A DNA stretch of 64,000 nucleotides from Terriglobia bacterium. GTDB lineage: Bacteria; Acidobacteriota; Vicinamibacteria; Vicinamibacterales; CAVVIG01. The stretch spans positions 1-64,000 of the forward strand of contig JAIQFX010000011.1 in NCBI GenBank assembly GCA_020073005.1. The letters are read 5' to 3'. The notes below the pieces were generated by a model, which made no database searches, was not told the DNA's origin, and was given only the letters and a program-made list of their open reading frames with translations. How positions within the stretch are numbered: the stretch's first letter is position 1; each line of letters starts with the position of its first letter. The position numbers and the translations under genes were made by a program. Positions 23,944 through 33,202 of this stretch are shown in pieces.

Positions 23944-26592
23944 GTGACCAAGCGTCTCCCCCTGCTGGCCTTCGTCCTGGCCGCCGCCTGCCCGCTCTCC
24001 GGCTCCGGTCAGCGGGCCGCTGAAGCCCCGACAACACCAACGGGCCCGGCCGCGCTCTCCGATTTCTTCAAGCCGGGCGTCGTCTTTCAGGATCGAAACA
24101 ACGACGGCGTCGTCGACTTCGTCGACGCGCGACTCGTGATGCCGGAGCATCCGACCACGGGCGAGCTCGCGGCCGCGGCTGACGTCGCCGCGCGCCTCGG
24201 CTTCGAGACGTCCGCGATGAATCTTCCCGTCGCGCGTGCGGATGTCGCGCGAGGCTTTCAGCCGAGCGGCACCGGCGCGTCGATCTTCATCGGCGTGAAA
24301 TCTCTCGCCCCGTCCGGCGTGAGCGTGCAGTCGCTCGGCGGCGGGACGCTGAAAGCCGGCGATGGATTCGTCGCCGCCTTCACGATCGGCCGTCAACCCG
24401 CCGTCGCGGTGCTCGGCGGCGACGATGACGGCCTCAACGCGGCGGCGGTCTCGCTCGCGGGGCATCTGCCGTACGTGTGGGACCAGAAGAGCGCGACGGT
24501 GGACAAGATCGCGGCGGACGTGAAGCAGTGGCTGGCCGGCAAGGGCGTGACGCCGACTGCCGTCACCACGCCGGCGATCTACGTCAAGTCGAACGTGGAC
24601 GGCGCCGAGCGCATCGTCGTCGATGCGCAGATGGCCGCAGGCGATCTCGTCAAGGCGCAGGTCGCGTTGAACCAGTTCAAGGCCACCGGCGGGACTGATC
24701 CGAAGCGCGCGCTGGCGTACGCGAACGTGAGGAGCCTGCGCATTCGACTCCGCGCGCAGGGAGGCGGCGTCGCGACCGTCGACCTTCCGGGGACGGGTCT
24801 CCCTGCGCCTACCGTGGGAGACCCGTCCCCGGTTCAGCCGCCCGCGCGGCGGCCCGGCGGCGGCGCGAAGGACAACTTCGATTTATCCAGCTTCTACGCC
24901 AACGAAGGCGCGCTCGCGGACTCCGACAACAACCTGATTCCGGATCGCGTCGACGTGCTGCTGAGCGCCGACGGCGACGGCGCGGACGGCGTCGTCGATC
25001 TCGCCGCGCGGCTCGGACTGGAGTCGACCGGCGTGTCGCTGCCGATCGCCAAGCCCGCCACCGCGCTTACGGCGCCCGACGGCGAGCCGATGCTCGTGCT
25101 GATTGGCGTCAATCATCCGACGATCGAGCAGCTCATCAAGAATCACAAGTGGGAGCGGCCCGCGCTGCAACCCGGTGAGGGTCTGATTCAGCTCGTGAAG
25201 AAGGCGTTCGGCGAAAAGAGCGCGCTGATCGTGACCGGCGGCGACGCCGCCGGCGTCGATCGCGCGGTGCATCAGCTCGCCGAGAAGTTCCCGCACATCT
25301 GGGCGCGCGGCAAGGATCGCACGACGCTCGACGATGTCGAGGAGGACCTCAGGAAGTTCGTCGCGGGACGATCGCCGGCGGGCCAGGCGGCGATGAGCTT
25401 GTACAAGCTCGACAAGCTCGCGGAGAAACTGCAGGGCAAGGATCTGTCGTCGGCGCACGTGAAAGTGTTCGTCGAGAAGGCCGCCGACGGCCTCGCTGAC
25501 GTCGTGCGTCAGGAAGCCGCGGCGAAGCTCACGACGACGTCGCCCATCGCCGTCGACGTGCAGAACCTGGACGTCCAGAAAGGCCGCGCGCTCGTCACGG
25601 ATGACTTCGACATCCCGTCAGAAGTCGACGAGTTCTGGACGAAGCTGCGCACGCGCGTCATTCCCGCGCTGAAAGCGGTCAAGAAGCGCCAGGCCGTCAC
25701 GATCGACGCGCGGCTCAGCGAGCCGCCCGAAGTGCGGCGCGAGATCGCGCAAAAGGCGCGCGTCGAGCTGATCGCCGCCGGCGCCGACGAGAAAGCGACG
25801 ACGGTCACCGTGCTGTCGGCGTACAAGCAGGGCTACAGCTGGCTGTACGACGTCGTGCGGCCCGCGCTCGCCGGCAGGCCCGTCGATCGGATCACGATCA
25901 AGTTCGCGGAGCTCGGGCCGCCCGGCGGCTGGAAGCAGCAGGGGATGTTCGCGCCGAGCCGCTGGCTGCTCGAGATCTATCCGATCGACGAGATCCTGTC
26001 TCAGGAGCTGAAGATCGATCTGAAGAAGATTCACTTCGAGATGACGCCGATCGGATCGGCGTCGTACGAAGTGATCGCCAGCGCCGCGAACGGATCCGAG
26101 CTGCTGCGCCGCCGGTTCGAACCGGCCGTCGTCGAGCGCGCGTTCTTCGATCGCTTTCCCGATTACGAGCACGTGCGCGTGACGACCGGATGGATCAAAG
26201 CGGGCGTCGCGGATCGCACGGTCGTCGACGATCGCATCGAAACCGATCCGGAGCGCTTCTGGGATCACTTCCAGGCGAAGACGTTGCCCGCGCTCTACGA
26301 CCACGTCATGGCGCTCGGCAACGGCAAGCCGCGCGCGGACGACGCGCCGTTCTTCGGCGAGCTGACCGTCGATCTCACGCTGAGCGAGCCGGAGTACCGG
26401 CTGCCGATCGACGAGGAGCAGATCTCGTCGATGGAGGCGCTGCACGAGGAGATCTACTTCAACACGATTCGCGTATCCCGGCCGGATCATTCCGATCATG
26501 CATCCGAAGGCCGACGGCAAGGCCGGCCATGCGAAGATCACCGTGACCGGCTTCGATGCCGCTCGTCCGTCCGTCGTCGTCGAGTACGTTGA
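23944..26592 (+). CDS. Large M14-type peptidase, N-terminal part (frameshifted gene)
   Basis: This frame gives 882 residues; about 840 are homologous and the last ~40 (after EEIYFNTI) are out-of-frame, Arg-rich sequence. Signal peptide at residues 1-22. Two similar domains appear: LSDFFKPGVVFQDRNNDGVVDFVDARLVMP and LSSFYANEGALADSDNNLIPDRVDVLLS, each with a calcium-like D.N.D.. loop, so an internal duplication is likely. The catalytic carboxypeptidase domain is in the next frame (26498-28204). Start GTG 23944. An in-frame palindrome at 24787 encodes PGTGLPAPTVGDPSPV. Confidence 0.8.
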   Translation: MTKRLPLLAFVLAAACPLSGSGQRAAEAPTTPTGPAALSDFFKPGVVFQDRNNDGVVDFVDARLVMPEHPTTGELAAAADVAARLGFETSAMNLPVARADVARGFQPSGTGASIFIGVKSLAPSGVSVQSLGGGTLKAGDGFVAAFTIGRQPAVAVLGGDDDGLNAAAVSLAGHLPYVWDQKSATVDKIAADVKQWLAGKGVTPTAVTTPAIYVKSNVDGAERIVVDAQMAAGDLVKAQVALNQFKATGGTDPKRALAYANVRSLRIRLRAQGGGVATVDLPGTGLPAPTVGDPSPVQPPARRPGGGAKDNFDLSSFYANEGALADSDNNLIPDRVDVLLSADGDGADGVVDLAARLGLESTGVSLPIAKPATALTAPDGEPMLVLIGVNHPTIEQLIKNHKWERPALQPGEGLIQLVKKAFGEKSALIVTGGDAAGVDRAVHQLAEKFPHIWARGKDRTTLDDVEEDLRKFVAGRSPAGQAAMSLYKLDKLAEKLQGKDLSSAHVKVFVEKAADGLADVVRQEAAAKLTTTSPIAVDVQNLDVQKGRALVTDDFDIPSEVDEFWTKLRTRVIPALKAVKKRQAVTIDARLSEPPEVRREIAQKARVELIAAGADEKATTVTVLSAYKQGYSWLYDVVRPALAGRPVDRITIKFAELGPPGGWKQQGMFAPSRWLLEIYPIDEILSQELKIDLKKIHFEMTPIGSASYEVIASAANGSELLRRRFEPAVVERAFFDRFPDYEHVRVTTGWIKAGVADRTVVDDRIETDPERFWDHFQAKTLPALYDHVMALGNGKPRADDAPFFGELTVDLTLSEPEYRLPIDEEQISSMEALHEEIYFNTIRVSRPDHSDHASEGRRQGRPCEDHRDRLRCRSSVRRRRVR
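24787..24832. repeat. REP-like palindrome inside the second M14 gene
   Basis: Two 17-base arms, CCGGGGACGGGTCTCCC and its exact inverse, flank a 12-base loop. Translated in frame as a Gly/Pro linker. The core GGGGACGGGTCTC is shared with the element inside queC at 58490. Confidence 0.8.
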
Positions 26593-28204
26593 GCGGAACA
26601 GCACAAAGGGCGAAGTGCATCTCGACATCCCGAAGATTACCTTCGAGCGGCCGCAGACACTTGCGGCGGCGGTCCGCGCCGGACGCGATGGAATCGAGCG
26701 CCTCGAGCTGCGCGTGAAAGTCGATACAGAGACGGACGAGCGCGACGCGCTGATCAAGCGCACGGCCGACGAGCGGGTCGATCGCACGATGCTCTCTGCC
26801 GAGCAGGTGAGCGCGGTGTTCGCGAATCTCGCGAAGCTGCACGCCGCGAGACTGTACCGCGACGCGTTGTCGTACCACGACCTTGGCGCTCTGCGCGTGA
26901 CGATCGGCTGGGAGCACGAGAGCAAGCCCGGCACCGAGATCGTCTCGACGCTCGACTCGAACGGCCAGCCCGCGCCGTTCCCGAACATCAAGGCGCTGGT
27001 GCCTGCGGGTTGGAAGGCGGATGTAGCGCGAGCCTTTCAGGCGAGCGATCCGCTAGTCCAGTGGGACACGCCAATCCCACCGCCGGAAGCCAACGAGCTC
27101 CTCGCCAAGATGTCGACGTTCAAGGAGGCGAGCGTCTACAAGGTCGGCCAGAGCTATCTCGGCAAGGACATCTGGGCGATGGACCTCATGCCACCGGTCG
27201 AGGCGTCGCACTGGTCGCAGGCCAAGCAGTCGACGCTGAAACCGACGATCGTGTACTCGGCGCGGCAGCACGCGAACGAAGTGTCGTCCACGAGTCACGT
27301 GCTGCGGATGGCGGAACTGCTGCTCAGAGATCCCGCGTATCGAGAAAAACTGAACAAAGTGAACGTCGTCATTCATCCGATCACGAATGCCGACGGCGCG
27401 CAGCTCGCCTACGACCTGCAGAAGATCAACCCGACGTACATGCTGCACGCCGGCTATCTTGGCTCGCTCGGCGTGGACGTGACGACGGCGCAGTGGGATC
27501 CCGATCCGATGTACCCGGAGAGCGGCATCCGTCCGAAGATCTGGCGCACGTGGCTGCCGGATATTTTCCTGAACCCGCACGGCTATCCGTCGCACGAGTG
27601 GGTGCAGATCTTTTCCGAATACGCCGCGTGGGTGCGGACGCGCGCCGTCGAGACGCGCGACTACTGGTCCATGCGCGGCTGGTGGATGCCGGGCTTCGCG
27701 TGGCTCGACGATCCGCGCTATCCCAGACACAAAGACGAGCAGATGAAGCTGCTCAACATGATCACCGAGTACGCGAAGCAGGTGCCAGGTACCGTCGCGC
27801 TGAACGAGCGCGCGTACGATCGCTACAAGCGGTACAGCTTCGACTTCGACTCGAAGAACTTCAAGCTCGACTTCACCAACGGCGTGCTGATCTACAAGTC
27901 GATCAAGGGCGCGCGCGCGAACCCGCAGAGCCCGGACTTCATGACGCGGCAGCCGAACGTCACGATCTGGGACGGCGTGACCGAAGCGCCCGACGAAACC
28001 GCGCGCGGCGACTGGCTGAAGCTCGTCGCGAACGCCGGCCTGCAGTGGGACAAGGCGATCCTCGACTATCTCGTCCAGGGCCACCACGAGATCGAGCGCA
28101 AGGTCGATCCGTTCTGGCACGGCGTCAGCCTGACGGTCAATCGTCCGCGTCCGCCGAAGCCGGCGAAGGCCGGCGAGGGGACGACGACGGAGGGAAGCAG
28201 ATAG
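26498..28204 (+). CDS. Large M14-type peptidase, C-terminal catalytic part (frameshifted gene)
   Basis: Read from ATG 26498 this is 568 residues, but the frame is homologous from about 26468 (FAYPGRIIPIMHPKADG) and continues the protein begun at 23944. It holds the M14 zinc motif in YSARQHANEVSSTSH (HxxE) and IHPITNADGAQLAYDL. A third His may be in NPHGYPSHEW. Together the two parts would make a secreted protein of about 1420 residues. It is directly followed by pxpA. Function as a working peptidase depends on whether the frameshift is real. Confidence 0.8.
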   Translation: MHPKADGKAGHAKITVTGFDAARPSVVVEYVERNSTKGEVHLDIPKITFERPQTLAAAVRAGRDGIERLELRVKVDTETDERDALIKRTADERVDRTMLSAEQVSAVFANLAKLHAARLYRDALSYHDLGALRVTIGWEHESKPGTEIVSTLDSNGQPAPFPNIKALVPAGWKADVARAFQASDPLVQWDTPIPPPEANELLAKMSTFKEASVYKVGQSYLGKDIWAMDLMPPVEASHWSQAKQSTLKPTIVYSARQHANEVSSTSHVLRMAELLLRDPAYREKLNKVNVVIHPITNADGAQLAYDLQKINPTYMLHAGYLGSLGVDVTTAQWDPDPMYPESGIRPKIWRTWLPDIFLNPHGYPSHEWVQIFSEYAAWVRTRAVETRDYWSMRGWWMPGFAWLDDPRYPRHKDEQMKLLNMITEYAKQVPGTVALNERAYDRYKRYSFDFDSKNFKLDFTNGVLIYKSIKGARANPQSPDFMTRQPNVTIWDGVTEAPDETARGDWLKLVANAGLQWDKAILDYLVQGHHEIERKVDPFWHGVSLTVNRPRPPKPAKAGEGTTTEGSR

Positions 28205-28966
28205 GTGCGCATCGACATCAACTCCGACATGGGCGAGTCGTTCGGCGCCTACACGATCGGCCATGACGCGGGGCTGATGAAATCGATCACGTCCGCCAAC
28301 GTCGCCGCGGGATTTCATGCCGGCGATCCGTCCGTGCTGCGCGAGACGATTCGCCTCGCGAAGGCGCACGGCGTCGCCGTCGGCGCGCATCCGGGCTTCG
28401 CGGATCTCGTCGGCTTCGGCCGGCGCGAGATGAACGTCACGCCGAAGGAAGCCGAAGACCTCGTCCTGTACCAAGTCGCTGCGGTTGCCGGCGTCGCGGC
28501 GTCGGACGGCGTGAAGCTGCAGCACGTCAAGCCGCACGGCGCGCTGTTCAACATGGCCGTCCGGAACGCGGAGCTCGCGTCGGCGATCGCGCGCGCGGTC
28601 GCCGCGTTCGACAAGACGCTGATCCTCTTCGGCCTGCCCGGCTCCGAGATCCTGAACGCGGGCCGCGCCGTAGGACTGCGCGTCGCCGCCGAAGTGTTCG
28701 CCGATCGCGCGTACGAGCCCGACGGCTCGCTCGCGTCGCGCCGCAAGCCCGGCTCCGTGATCCACGACGCGACCGCCGTCGTCGCTCGCGCCGTCCGCAT
28801 GGTGAAGGACCGCACCGTCGTCGCGATCGACGGCAGCATCGTGAAGCTCGAGGCGGACACGATCTGCGTCCACGGCGACACGCCGGGCTCGGACGATCTC
28901 GCCGCGAAAATTCGCGCGGGCCTCGAAGCGGCCGGTGTTATCGTCAAGGCCATTGGCGCCGCCTAA
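28205..28966 (+). CDS. pxpA: 5-oxoprolinase subunit A (LamB/YcsF family)
   Basis: A 253-residue protein of the LamB/YcsF family, which with PxpB and PxpC hydrolyses 5-oxoproline to glutamate using ATP. The family signature DINSDMGESFGAYTIG starts at residue 4, followed by NVAAGFHAGDPSVL, GAHPGFADLVGFGRREM and KLQHVKPHGALFNM. GTG start directly after the M14 stop. No pxpB or pxpC gene is visible here, so partners must be elsewhere or the protein acts alone. Confidence 0.93.
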   Translation: MRIDINSDMGESFGAYTIGHDAGLMKSITSANVAAGFHAGDPSVLRETIRLAKAHGVAVGAHPGFADLVGFGRREMNVTPKEAEDLVLYQVAAVAGVAASDGVKLQHVKPHGALFNMAVRNAELASAIARAVAAFDKTLILFGLPGSEILNAGRAVGLRVAAEVFADRAYEPDGSLASRRKPGSVIHDATAVVARAVRMVKDRTVVAIDGSIVKLEADTICVHGDTPGSDDLAAKIRAGLEAAGVIVKAIGAA

Positions 28967-30242
28967 TCTCTCACCAGCCACCAGTCACCAGCCACCAGCG
29001 ACCAGCTCCCACAGCGGAGGTCTCTTCACGTGGTGGACGGAAGCGGATTCGCGCGCGCGCCGAGCGTTCGTCGCCGCGTCCTTCGGCTGGATGCTCGACT
29101 CCTTCGACGTCATGCTCTACGCGATCGTCCTCGCGGAGCTGATCAAGGACCCGGCCATCCACCTCTCGTTCAGCGCGGCCGGCATTCTCGGATCGATCAC
29201 GCTGCTGTCGGCGGCCGCCGGCGGGATCGCCTTCGGCGTGATCGCGGATCGCATCGGCCGCAAACGCGCGCTGATGGCGGCGATCCTGATCTATTCGATC
29301 TTCACCGCCGCGTGCGGCTTCGCGCAGTCCGCCGTGCAGCTCGCCGTCTTCCGCGTGCTGCTCGGCCTCGGCATGGGCGGCGAGTGGGGCACCGGCGCCG
29401 CGCTGGTGTCCGAATCGTTCCCCGCGAAGCACCGCGGCAAAGCGCTCGCGTTCGTGCAGAGCTCGTGGGCGATCGGCTACGGTCTCGCCGCGCTCGTGAA
29501 TTTGATCGTGATGCCGATCTGGGGCTGGCGCGGCGTGTTCTTTGTCGGCGTCCTCCCCGCGATCTTCACGATGTGGATCCAGCAGAAGGTCGAGGATCCG
29601 AAGATCTGGCTCGAGACGCCGGCGTCCGAGCGCGGGCACATCGGCATGCTGTTCGCGCCGCACGTCGTGACCGTCACGGTCTTCGTCACGCTGATGAACG
29701 CGTGCACGCTCTTCGGGTGGTGGGGACTCAACAGCTGGGTCCCGGGATATCTGGCGCTGGATCCCGGACGCGGCGGCATCGGGCTTTCGTCGTCTGTGAT
29801 GTCGATGTTCGTGATTCTGATGCAGACCGGGATGTGGCTGGGCTACGTGAGCTTCGGGTACATCGCCGACGCGATCGGCCGCAAGAAATCGTACGTCATG
29901 TTCGTCCTCGCGGCGAGCGTCCTCCTGCCGCTGTACGGATTTCTCAAGACGCCGGCGATCCTGCTCGTGCTCGGACCGCTCGTCGCCTTCTTCGGGACCG
30001 GCTACTACAGCGGCTTCGGCGCGGTCATCGTCGAGCTGTATCCGACCTCGGTCCGCGCGACGGCGGCCGGCGTCTGCTACAACACGGGCCGCATCGCGAG
30101 CGCCGCCGCGCCGTTCATCGTCGGATCGCTCGCGGCGTCGAGCGGTTTCTTCGCGGCATTCGCCGTCGCGGGGTCCGCGTTCCTGCTGGCGGCCGTGATG
30201 TGGATCTGGATTCCAGAAACGCACAACGCTGAGCTATATTGA
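28935..30242 (+). CDS. MFS transporter
   Basis: A major facilitator protein with about 12 helices. Motif A is visible as GVIADRIGRKRALM and again as GYIADAIGRKKSYV; RxxxGLGMGGEWGTGAALVSE fits the sugar/aromatic-acid porter branch (SHS/AAHS). GTG 28935 gives 435 residues, but the first 30 are translated from a 7-base repeat. Homology starts near WWTEADSRARRAFVAASFGWMLD. No ATG, GTG or TTG is in frame there; an ACG at 29028 sits seven bases after GGAGG and may be the real start. Substrate unknown. Confidence 0.88.
   Translation: MLSSRPLAPPNLSPATSHQPPATSSHSGGLFTWWTEADSRARRAFVAASFGWMLDSFDVMLYAIVLAELIKDPAIHLSFSAAGILGSITLLSAAAGGIAFGVIADRIGRKRALMAAILIYSIFTAACGFAQSAVQLAVFRVLLGLGMGGEWGTGAALVSESFPAKHRGKALAFVQSSWAIGYGLAALVNLIVMPIWGWRGVFFVGVLPAIFTMWIQQKVEDPKIWLETPASERGHIGMLFAPHVVTVTVFVTLMNACTLFGWWGLNSWVPGYLALDPGRGGIGLSSSVMSMFVILMQTGMWLGYVSFGYIADAIGRKKSYVMFVLAASVLLPLYGFLKTPAILLVLGPLVAFFGTGYYSGFGAVIVELYPTSVRATAAGVCYNTGRIASAAAPFIVGSLAASSGFFAAFAVAGSAFLLAAVMWIWIPETHNAELY
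28971..29006 (+). repeat. 7-base repeat (CCACCAG) before the MFS gene
   Basis: TCACCAG, CCACCAG, TCACCAG, CCACCAG, CGACCAG in exact 7-base phase, between the pxpA stop and the GGAGG at 29016-29020. In the long reading frame of the transporter it would be translated as Pro/Ser/Thr-rich SPATSHQPPATSS. Confidence 0.8.
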
Positions 30243-30270
30243 CGCTGCGCGCTCGAAGAGGAGGGGAAAC

Positions 30271-31320
30271 ATGGTCGTGCGATATCGTCCGGCGTTTGGC
30301 GTCCTCGCTGCCGTCATCGGACTCGTGGCCGGCGCCGTGGCGTCGGGCGCCCAGTCCGCCGCGACTCGAGCGAACGCAGCGCCTCGCGCGTGGGTCCTCG
30401 AGCGCACGCCCGACGGGCATCCGGACTTTCAAGGCGTCTGGGCGAACAACACGGTGACGCCGCTCCAGCGCCCGAAGCAATGGGAAGGCAAGGAGCGTCT
30501 CACTGACGCGGAGATCGCCGACCTGCAGAAGTTCGCGGCGCAAATCACCGAGAACGACGGCGACGCGCAGTTCGGCGACGGATTCATTCTCGCCGTGTTG
30601 AACCAGCAGGCGAAGCCCGGGTCGTACGATCCCGGCACCGGCAACTACAACCAGTTCTGGGTCGTCGAGCGCGACTGGCACGACAGGCGTACGTCGCTCA
30701 TCACCGATCCGCCAGGCGGACACATTCCGCCGATGACGCCCGAGGCCCAGAAGCGTCGCGCGGCGGAGATCGAGCATCGCAAGGCGCACGCGTTCGAAGA
30801 TCCGGAAGTGTTCCCGCTCGGCGAGCGGTGCGTGAACTTCGGCGTGCCGCGGCTGCAGGCCGGCTACAACAGCTACCTGCAGATCGTGCAGTCGCCGGGT
30901 TACGTGACGATCATGAACGAGATGGCGCACGACGCGCGGATCATCCCGCTTGATGGCCGTCCGCATCTCGACGCGAGCATCCGCCGCTGGAACGGCGATT
31001 CGGTCGGGCACTGGGAAGGCGACACGCTCGTCATCGACACGACGAACTTCTCGCCGAAGAGCGAGTTCATGGGCTCGCACGAGAACCTGCATCTCACCGA
31101 GCGGCTCACGCGCGTCAGCGCCGAGATCCTCGATTACGAGTTCACCGTCAGCGATCCCACGACGTGGACGAAGCCCTGGACCGCGATGATTCCGCTCAAG
31201 TACAAAGACGAGCTGATCTACGAGTACGCCTGCCACGAAGGGAACGAAGCGATCCCCGACATGCTGCGCGGGCATCGCGTCGAGGAGCGCGAAGCGGCGG
31301 CCAAGAGCCGCGAAAGATAA
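30271..31320 (+). CDS. Secreted acidobacterial protein of unknown function
   Basis: A 349-residue protein with signal peptide (about 1-27). Recognisable phrases are TPDGHPDFQGVWANNTVTPLQRP near the start and RWNGDSVGHWEGDTLVIDTTNFSP near residue 235, both typical of a large, uncharacterised exported family in Acidobacteriota. No catalytic motif is known to me. One Cys in LGERCVNFG and one in YACHEGNEAI could form a disulfide. Confidence 0.82.
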   Translation: MVVRYRPAFGVLAAVIGLVAGAVASGAQSAATRANAAPRAWVLERTPDGHPDFQGVWANNTVTPLQRPKQWEGKERLTDAEIADLQKFAAQITENDGDAQFGDGFILAVLNQQAKPGSYDPGTGNYNQFWVVERDWHDRRTSLITDPPGGHIPPMTPEAQKRRAAEIEHRKAHAFEDPEVFPLGERCVNFGVPRLQAGYNSYLQIVQSPGYVTIMNEMAHDARIIPLDGRPHLDASIRRWNGDSVGHWEGDTLVIDTTNFSPKSEFMGSHENLHLTERLTRVSAEILDYEFTVSDPTTWTKPWTAMIPLKYKDELIYEYACHEGNEAIPDMLRGHRVEEREAAAKSRER

Positions 31321-31342
31321 TCCGCGGAGGTATACTGCGGCC

Positions 31343-31888
31343 GTGCGCTGCGCGGTCCTCTCCGCACTCCTGCTCGCATCGGTCGCGTCGAGCGGGTGTC
31401 TGGTGCTCTCGCTTCAACCCGTCTACGACGATGCGTCGGTCGCGTTCGACGAGGCGCTGGTGGGGCAGTGGGAGAACGCCGACGATCAGACGTCGGCGAC
31501 GGTCGAGCAGGCGCAGTGGCGCTCCTACAAGATCACGTACACCGATCGCTTTTCGACGCGGACGTTCCAGGGCACTCTGACGAAGGTCGGCGCGGCCCGC
31601 TACCTCGATCTGACGGAAGTGCGCGGCACGGATTTCGGTCCGTATCTCGTGCCGGTGCACGGCGTGTTCCGCGTCACGCTCGAGGGCGACACACTGACGG
31701 CCGCCGATCTCGACTACGAGTGGTGGACCGCCGCGCTGAAAGCGAAGACACTCGGGCGGCTCAGCGTCGCGATCGACGATCGCCGCAACGTGGTCATCGC
31801 GTCGGCGACGACCGACATCCGCCGCTGGCTGACGCGCGCGCCCGCCGAAGCCTTCGGCGCCGCGATGACATTCATCCGGAAACGCTGA
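31343..31888 (+). CDS. Putative lipoprotein of unknown function
   Basis: A 181-residue protein whose first 19 residues form a lipoprotein signal (LLASVASSGC; Cys19 lipidated). The mature part is rich in beta strands (VGQWENADDQTSATVEQAQW, ITYTDRFSTRTFQGTLTKVG), like a small barrel. GTG start at 31343, with GCGGAGG 12 bases upstream. It lies between two secreted-protein genes on the same strand and may share their transcript. Confidence 0.75.
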   Translation: MRCAVLSALLLASVASSGCLVLSLQPVYDDASVAFDEALVGQWENADDQTSATVEQAQWRSYKITYTDRFSTRTFQGTLTKVGAARYLDLTEVRGTDFGPYLVPVHGVFRVTLEGDTLTAADLDYEWWTAALKAKTLGRLSVAIDDRRNVVIASATTDIRRWLTRAPAEAFGAAMTFIRKR

Positions 31889-31900
31889 CTGGAGTCTCTC

Positions 31901-33202
31901 ATGCGTTCTCTTTTCACTCCCTCTTCTTCTTCGTGTCTTCGTGCCTTCGTGGCAACCGTCAGTGTTGTGGCGCTCGGCGTGCAGCCGCACGCGCAGGTAC
32001 GCCAGACGTCGCAGGACGAGTACACGCTCTACGAGCTGCTCGCGCCCGACACCGCGTCCTTCAAGATCGATTACGAGGTCACCGCGACGACGGCCGGCGC
32101 GACGTCGTTCTGGAATCCGATTCGCAAGGGCAGCGTCGCGAGCGACGAAGCCGTCTACGACATGATGACCGGCGCGCCGTTGAAGTTCGAACAGATCACG
32201 GGCGCGCAGGCGAAAGCGCACGGCCTCGGCAACGCGGATCTCGAGAGCGACTACATCGAAGTCCATCTCGCGCGGCCCGTGCCGCCCGACGGCGGACAGG
32301 CGCGCGTCCGCATCGTCAAGACCTACAAGGACGCCAAGAGTTATTTCCGCAAAGACGATGGCATCGTGTTCGATCGTCCGCTCGGCATCCGTCGCAACTC
32401 CGTCGTGCTGCCGGCGGGTTATCAGTTGACCGACTGCAACGTGCCGTCACAGGTGACGTCCGAACCGGACGGCCGCATTCGCATCAGCTTCATGCATCAG
32501 GCGCCTGGCGCCGCGGCGCTGATCGTCAAGGCGAAACCGGGCGCGCCGACGGGCGACGCGGCGAAACCGCGTCCGCTCACCAGCGCGCGCAGTTGGGAGC
32601 CGCCGCCGTCGCAGGGACCGACCGAGCGCGCGCGCCTGTCCGAGCGCGCGCATCAGGATCGCGACATCGTCTACTTCCTGCAGTCGCCGGAGACGAACGC
32701 GTTCAGCCTCTATCACGACTACACCGAGTCGCGTGAAGGCGTGGACAAGTACTTGAACGTCGTCCGGACCGGAAGCAAGGTCTCGAAGCCGTCCGGGAAG
32801 ATTCTCGACACGGGCGAAGCGTTGAAAGCCGAGATTCTCACCGGCGCCCACATGAAGGCCGCGGGCATCAGCACGGGCGGCGAGCAGGTGGCGCCGGATC
32901 AGGAAGTCGTCGTCACGCACTTTGCGCCGATCAAGAAGGGCCAGTCCGTGCGGCTCCGGTTGTCCGAAACGTACACCGCGCCACAGAGCTACCGCCTCGA
33001 GGGTGACGAGTTCGTCCTCGATCGCAGCCTCGGCCGTCCGCGCAACTCCGTCGTGCTGCCGCGCGGCTGGTATCTGACGTGGCTGTCGATTCCCGCTGTC
33101 GTCCGTCAGACGCCTGATGGCCTCACGCGCATCGACTTCGTGAACGGCCGGCCGGATTCGGTTGAGGTGCTGATCAAAGGCAAGCGGCTCACTGCACGGT
33201 GA
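31901..33202 (+). CDS. Secreted protein with internal duplication, unknown function
   Basis: A 433-residue exported protein made of two similar halves. RIVKTYKDAKSYFRKDDGIV, RPLGIRRNSVVLPAGY in the first half match RLSETYTAPQSYRLEGDEFV, RSLGRPRNSVVLPRGW in the second, each followed by a strand pair (PDGRIRISF and PDGLTRIDF). The linker is Pro/Arg-rich. The signal peptide (residues 1-31) is partly encoded by an 8-base repeat (31930-31953). The 3' end overlaps the cupredoxin gene on the other strand by 14 bases. Confidence 0.78.
   Translation: MRSLFTPSSSSCLRAFVATVSVVALGVQPHAQVRQTSQDEYTLYELLAPDTASFKIDYEVTATTAGATSFWNPIRKGSVASDEAVYDMMTGAPLKFEQITGAQAKAHGLGNADLESDYIEVHLARPVPPDGGQARVRIVKTYKDAKSYFRKDDGIVFDRPLGIRRNSVVLPAGYQLTDCNVPSQVTSEPDGRIRISFMHQAPGAAALIVKAKPGAPTGDAAKPRPLTSARSWEPPPSQGPTERARLSERAHQDRDIVYFLQSPETNAFSLYHDYTESREGVDKYLNVVRTGSKVSKPSGKILDTGEALKAEILTGAHMKAAGISTGGEQVAPDQEVVVTHFAPIKKGQSVRLRLSETYTAPQSYRLEGDEFVLDRSLGRPRNSVVLPRGWYLTWLSIPAVVRQTPDGLTRIDFVNGRPDSVEVLIKGKRLTAR
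31930..31953 (+). repeat. 8-base repeat inside a signal-peptide coding region
   Basis: TTCGTGTC, TTCGTGCC, TTCGTGGC in phase, preceded by a T/C-rich tract from about 31909. It encodes part of the signal sequence (SSCLRAFVATV). Confidence 0.65.
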
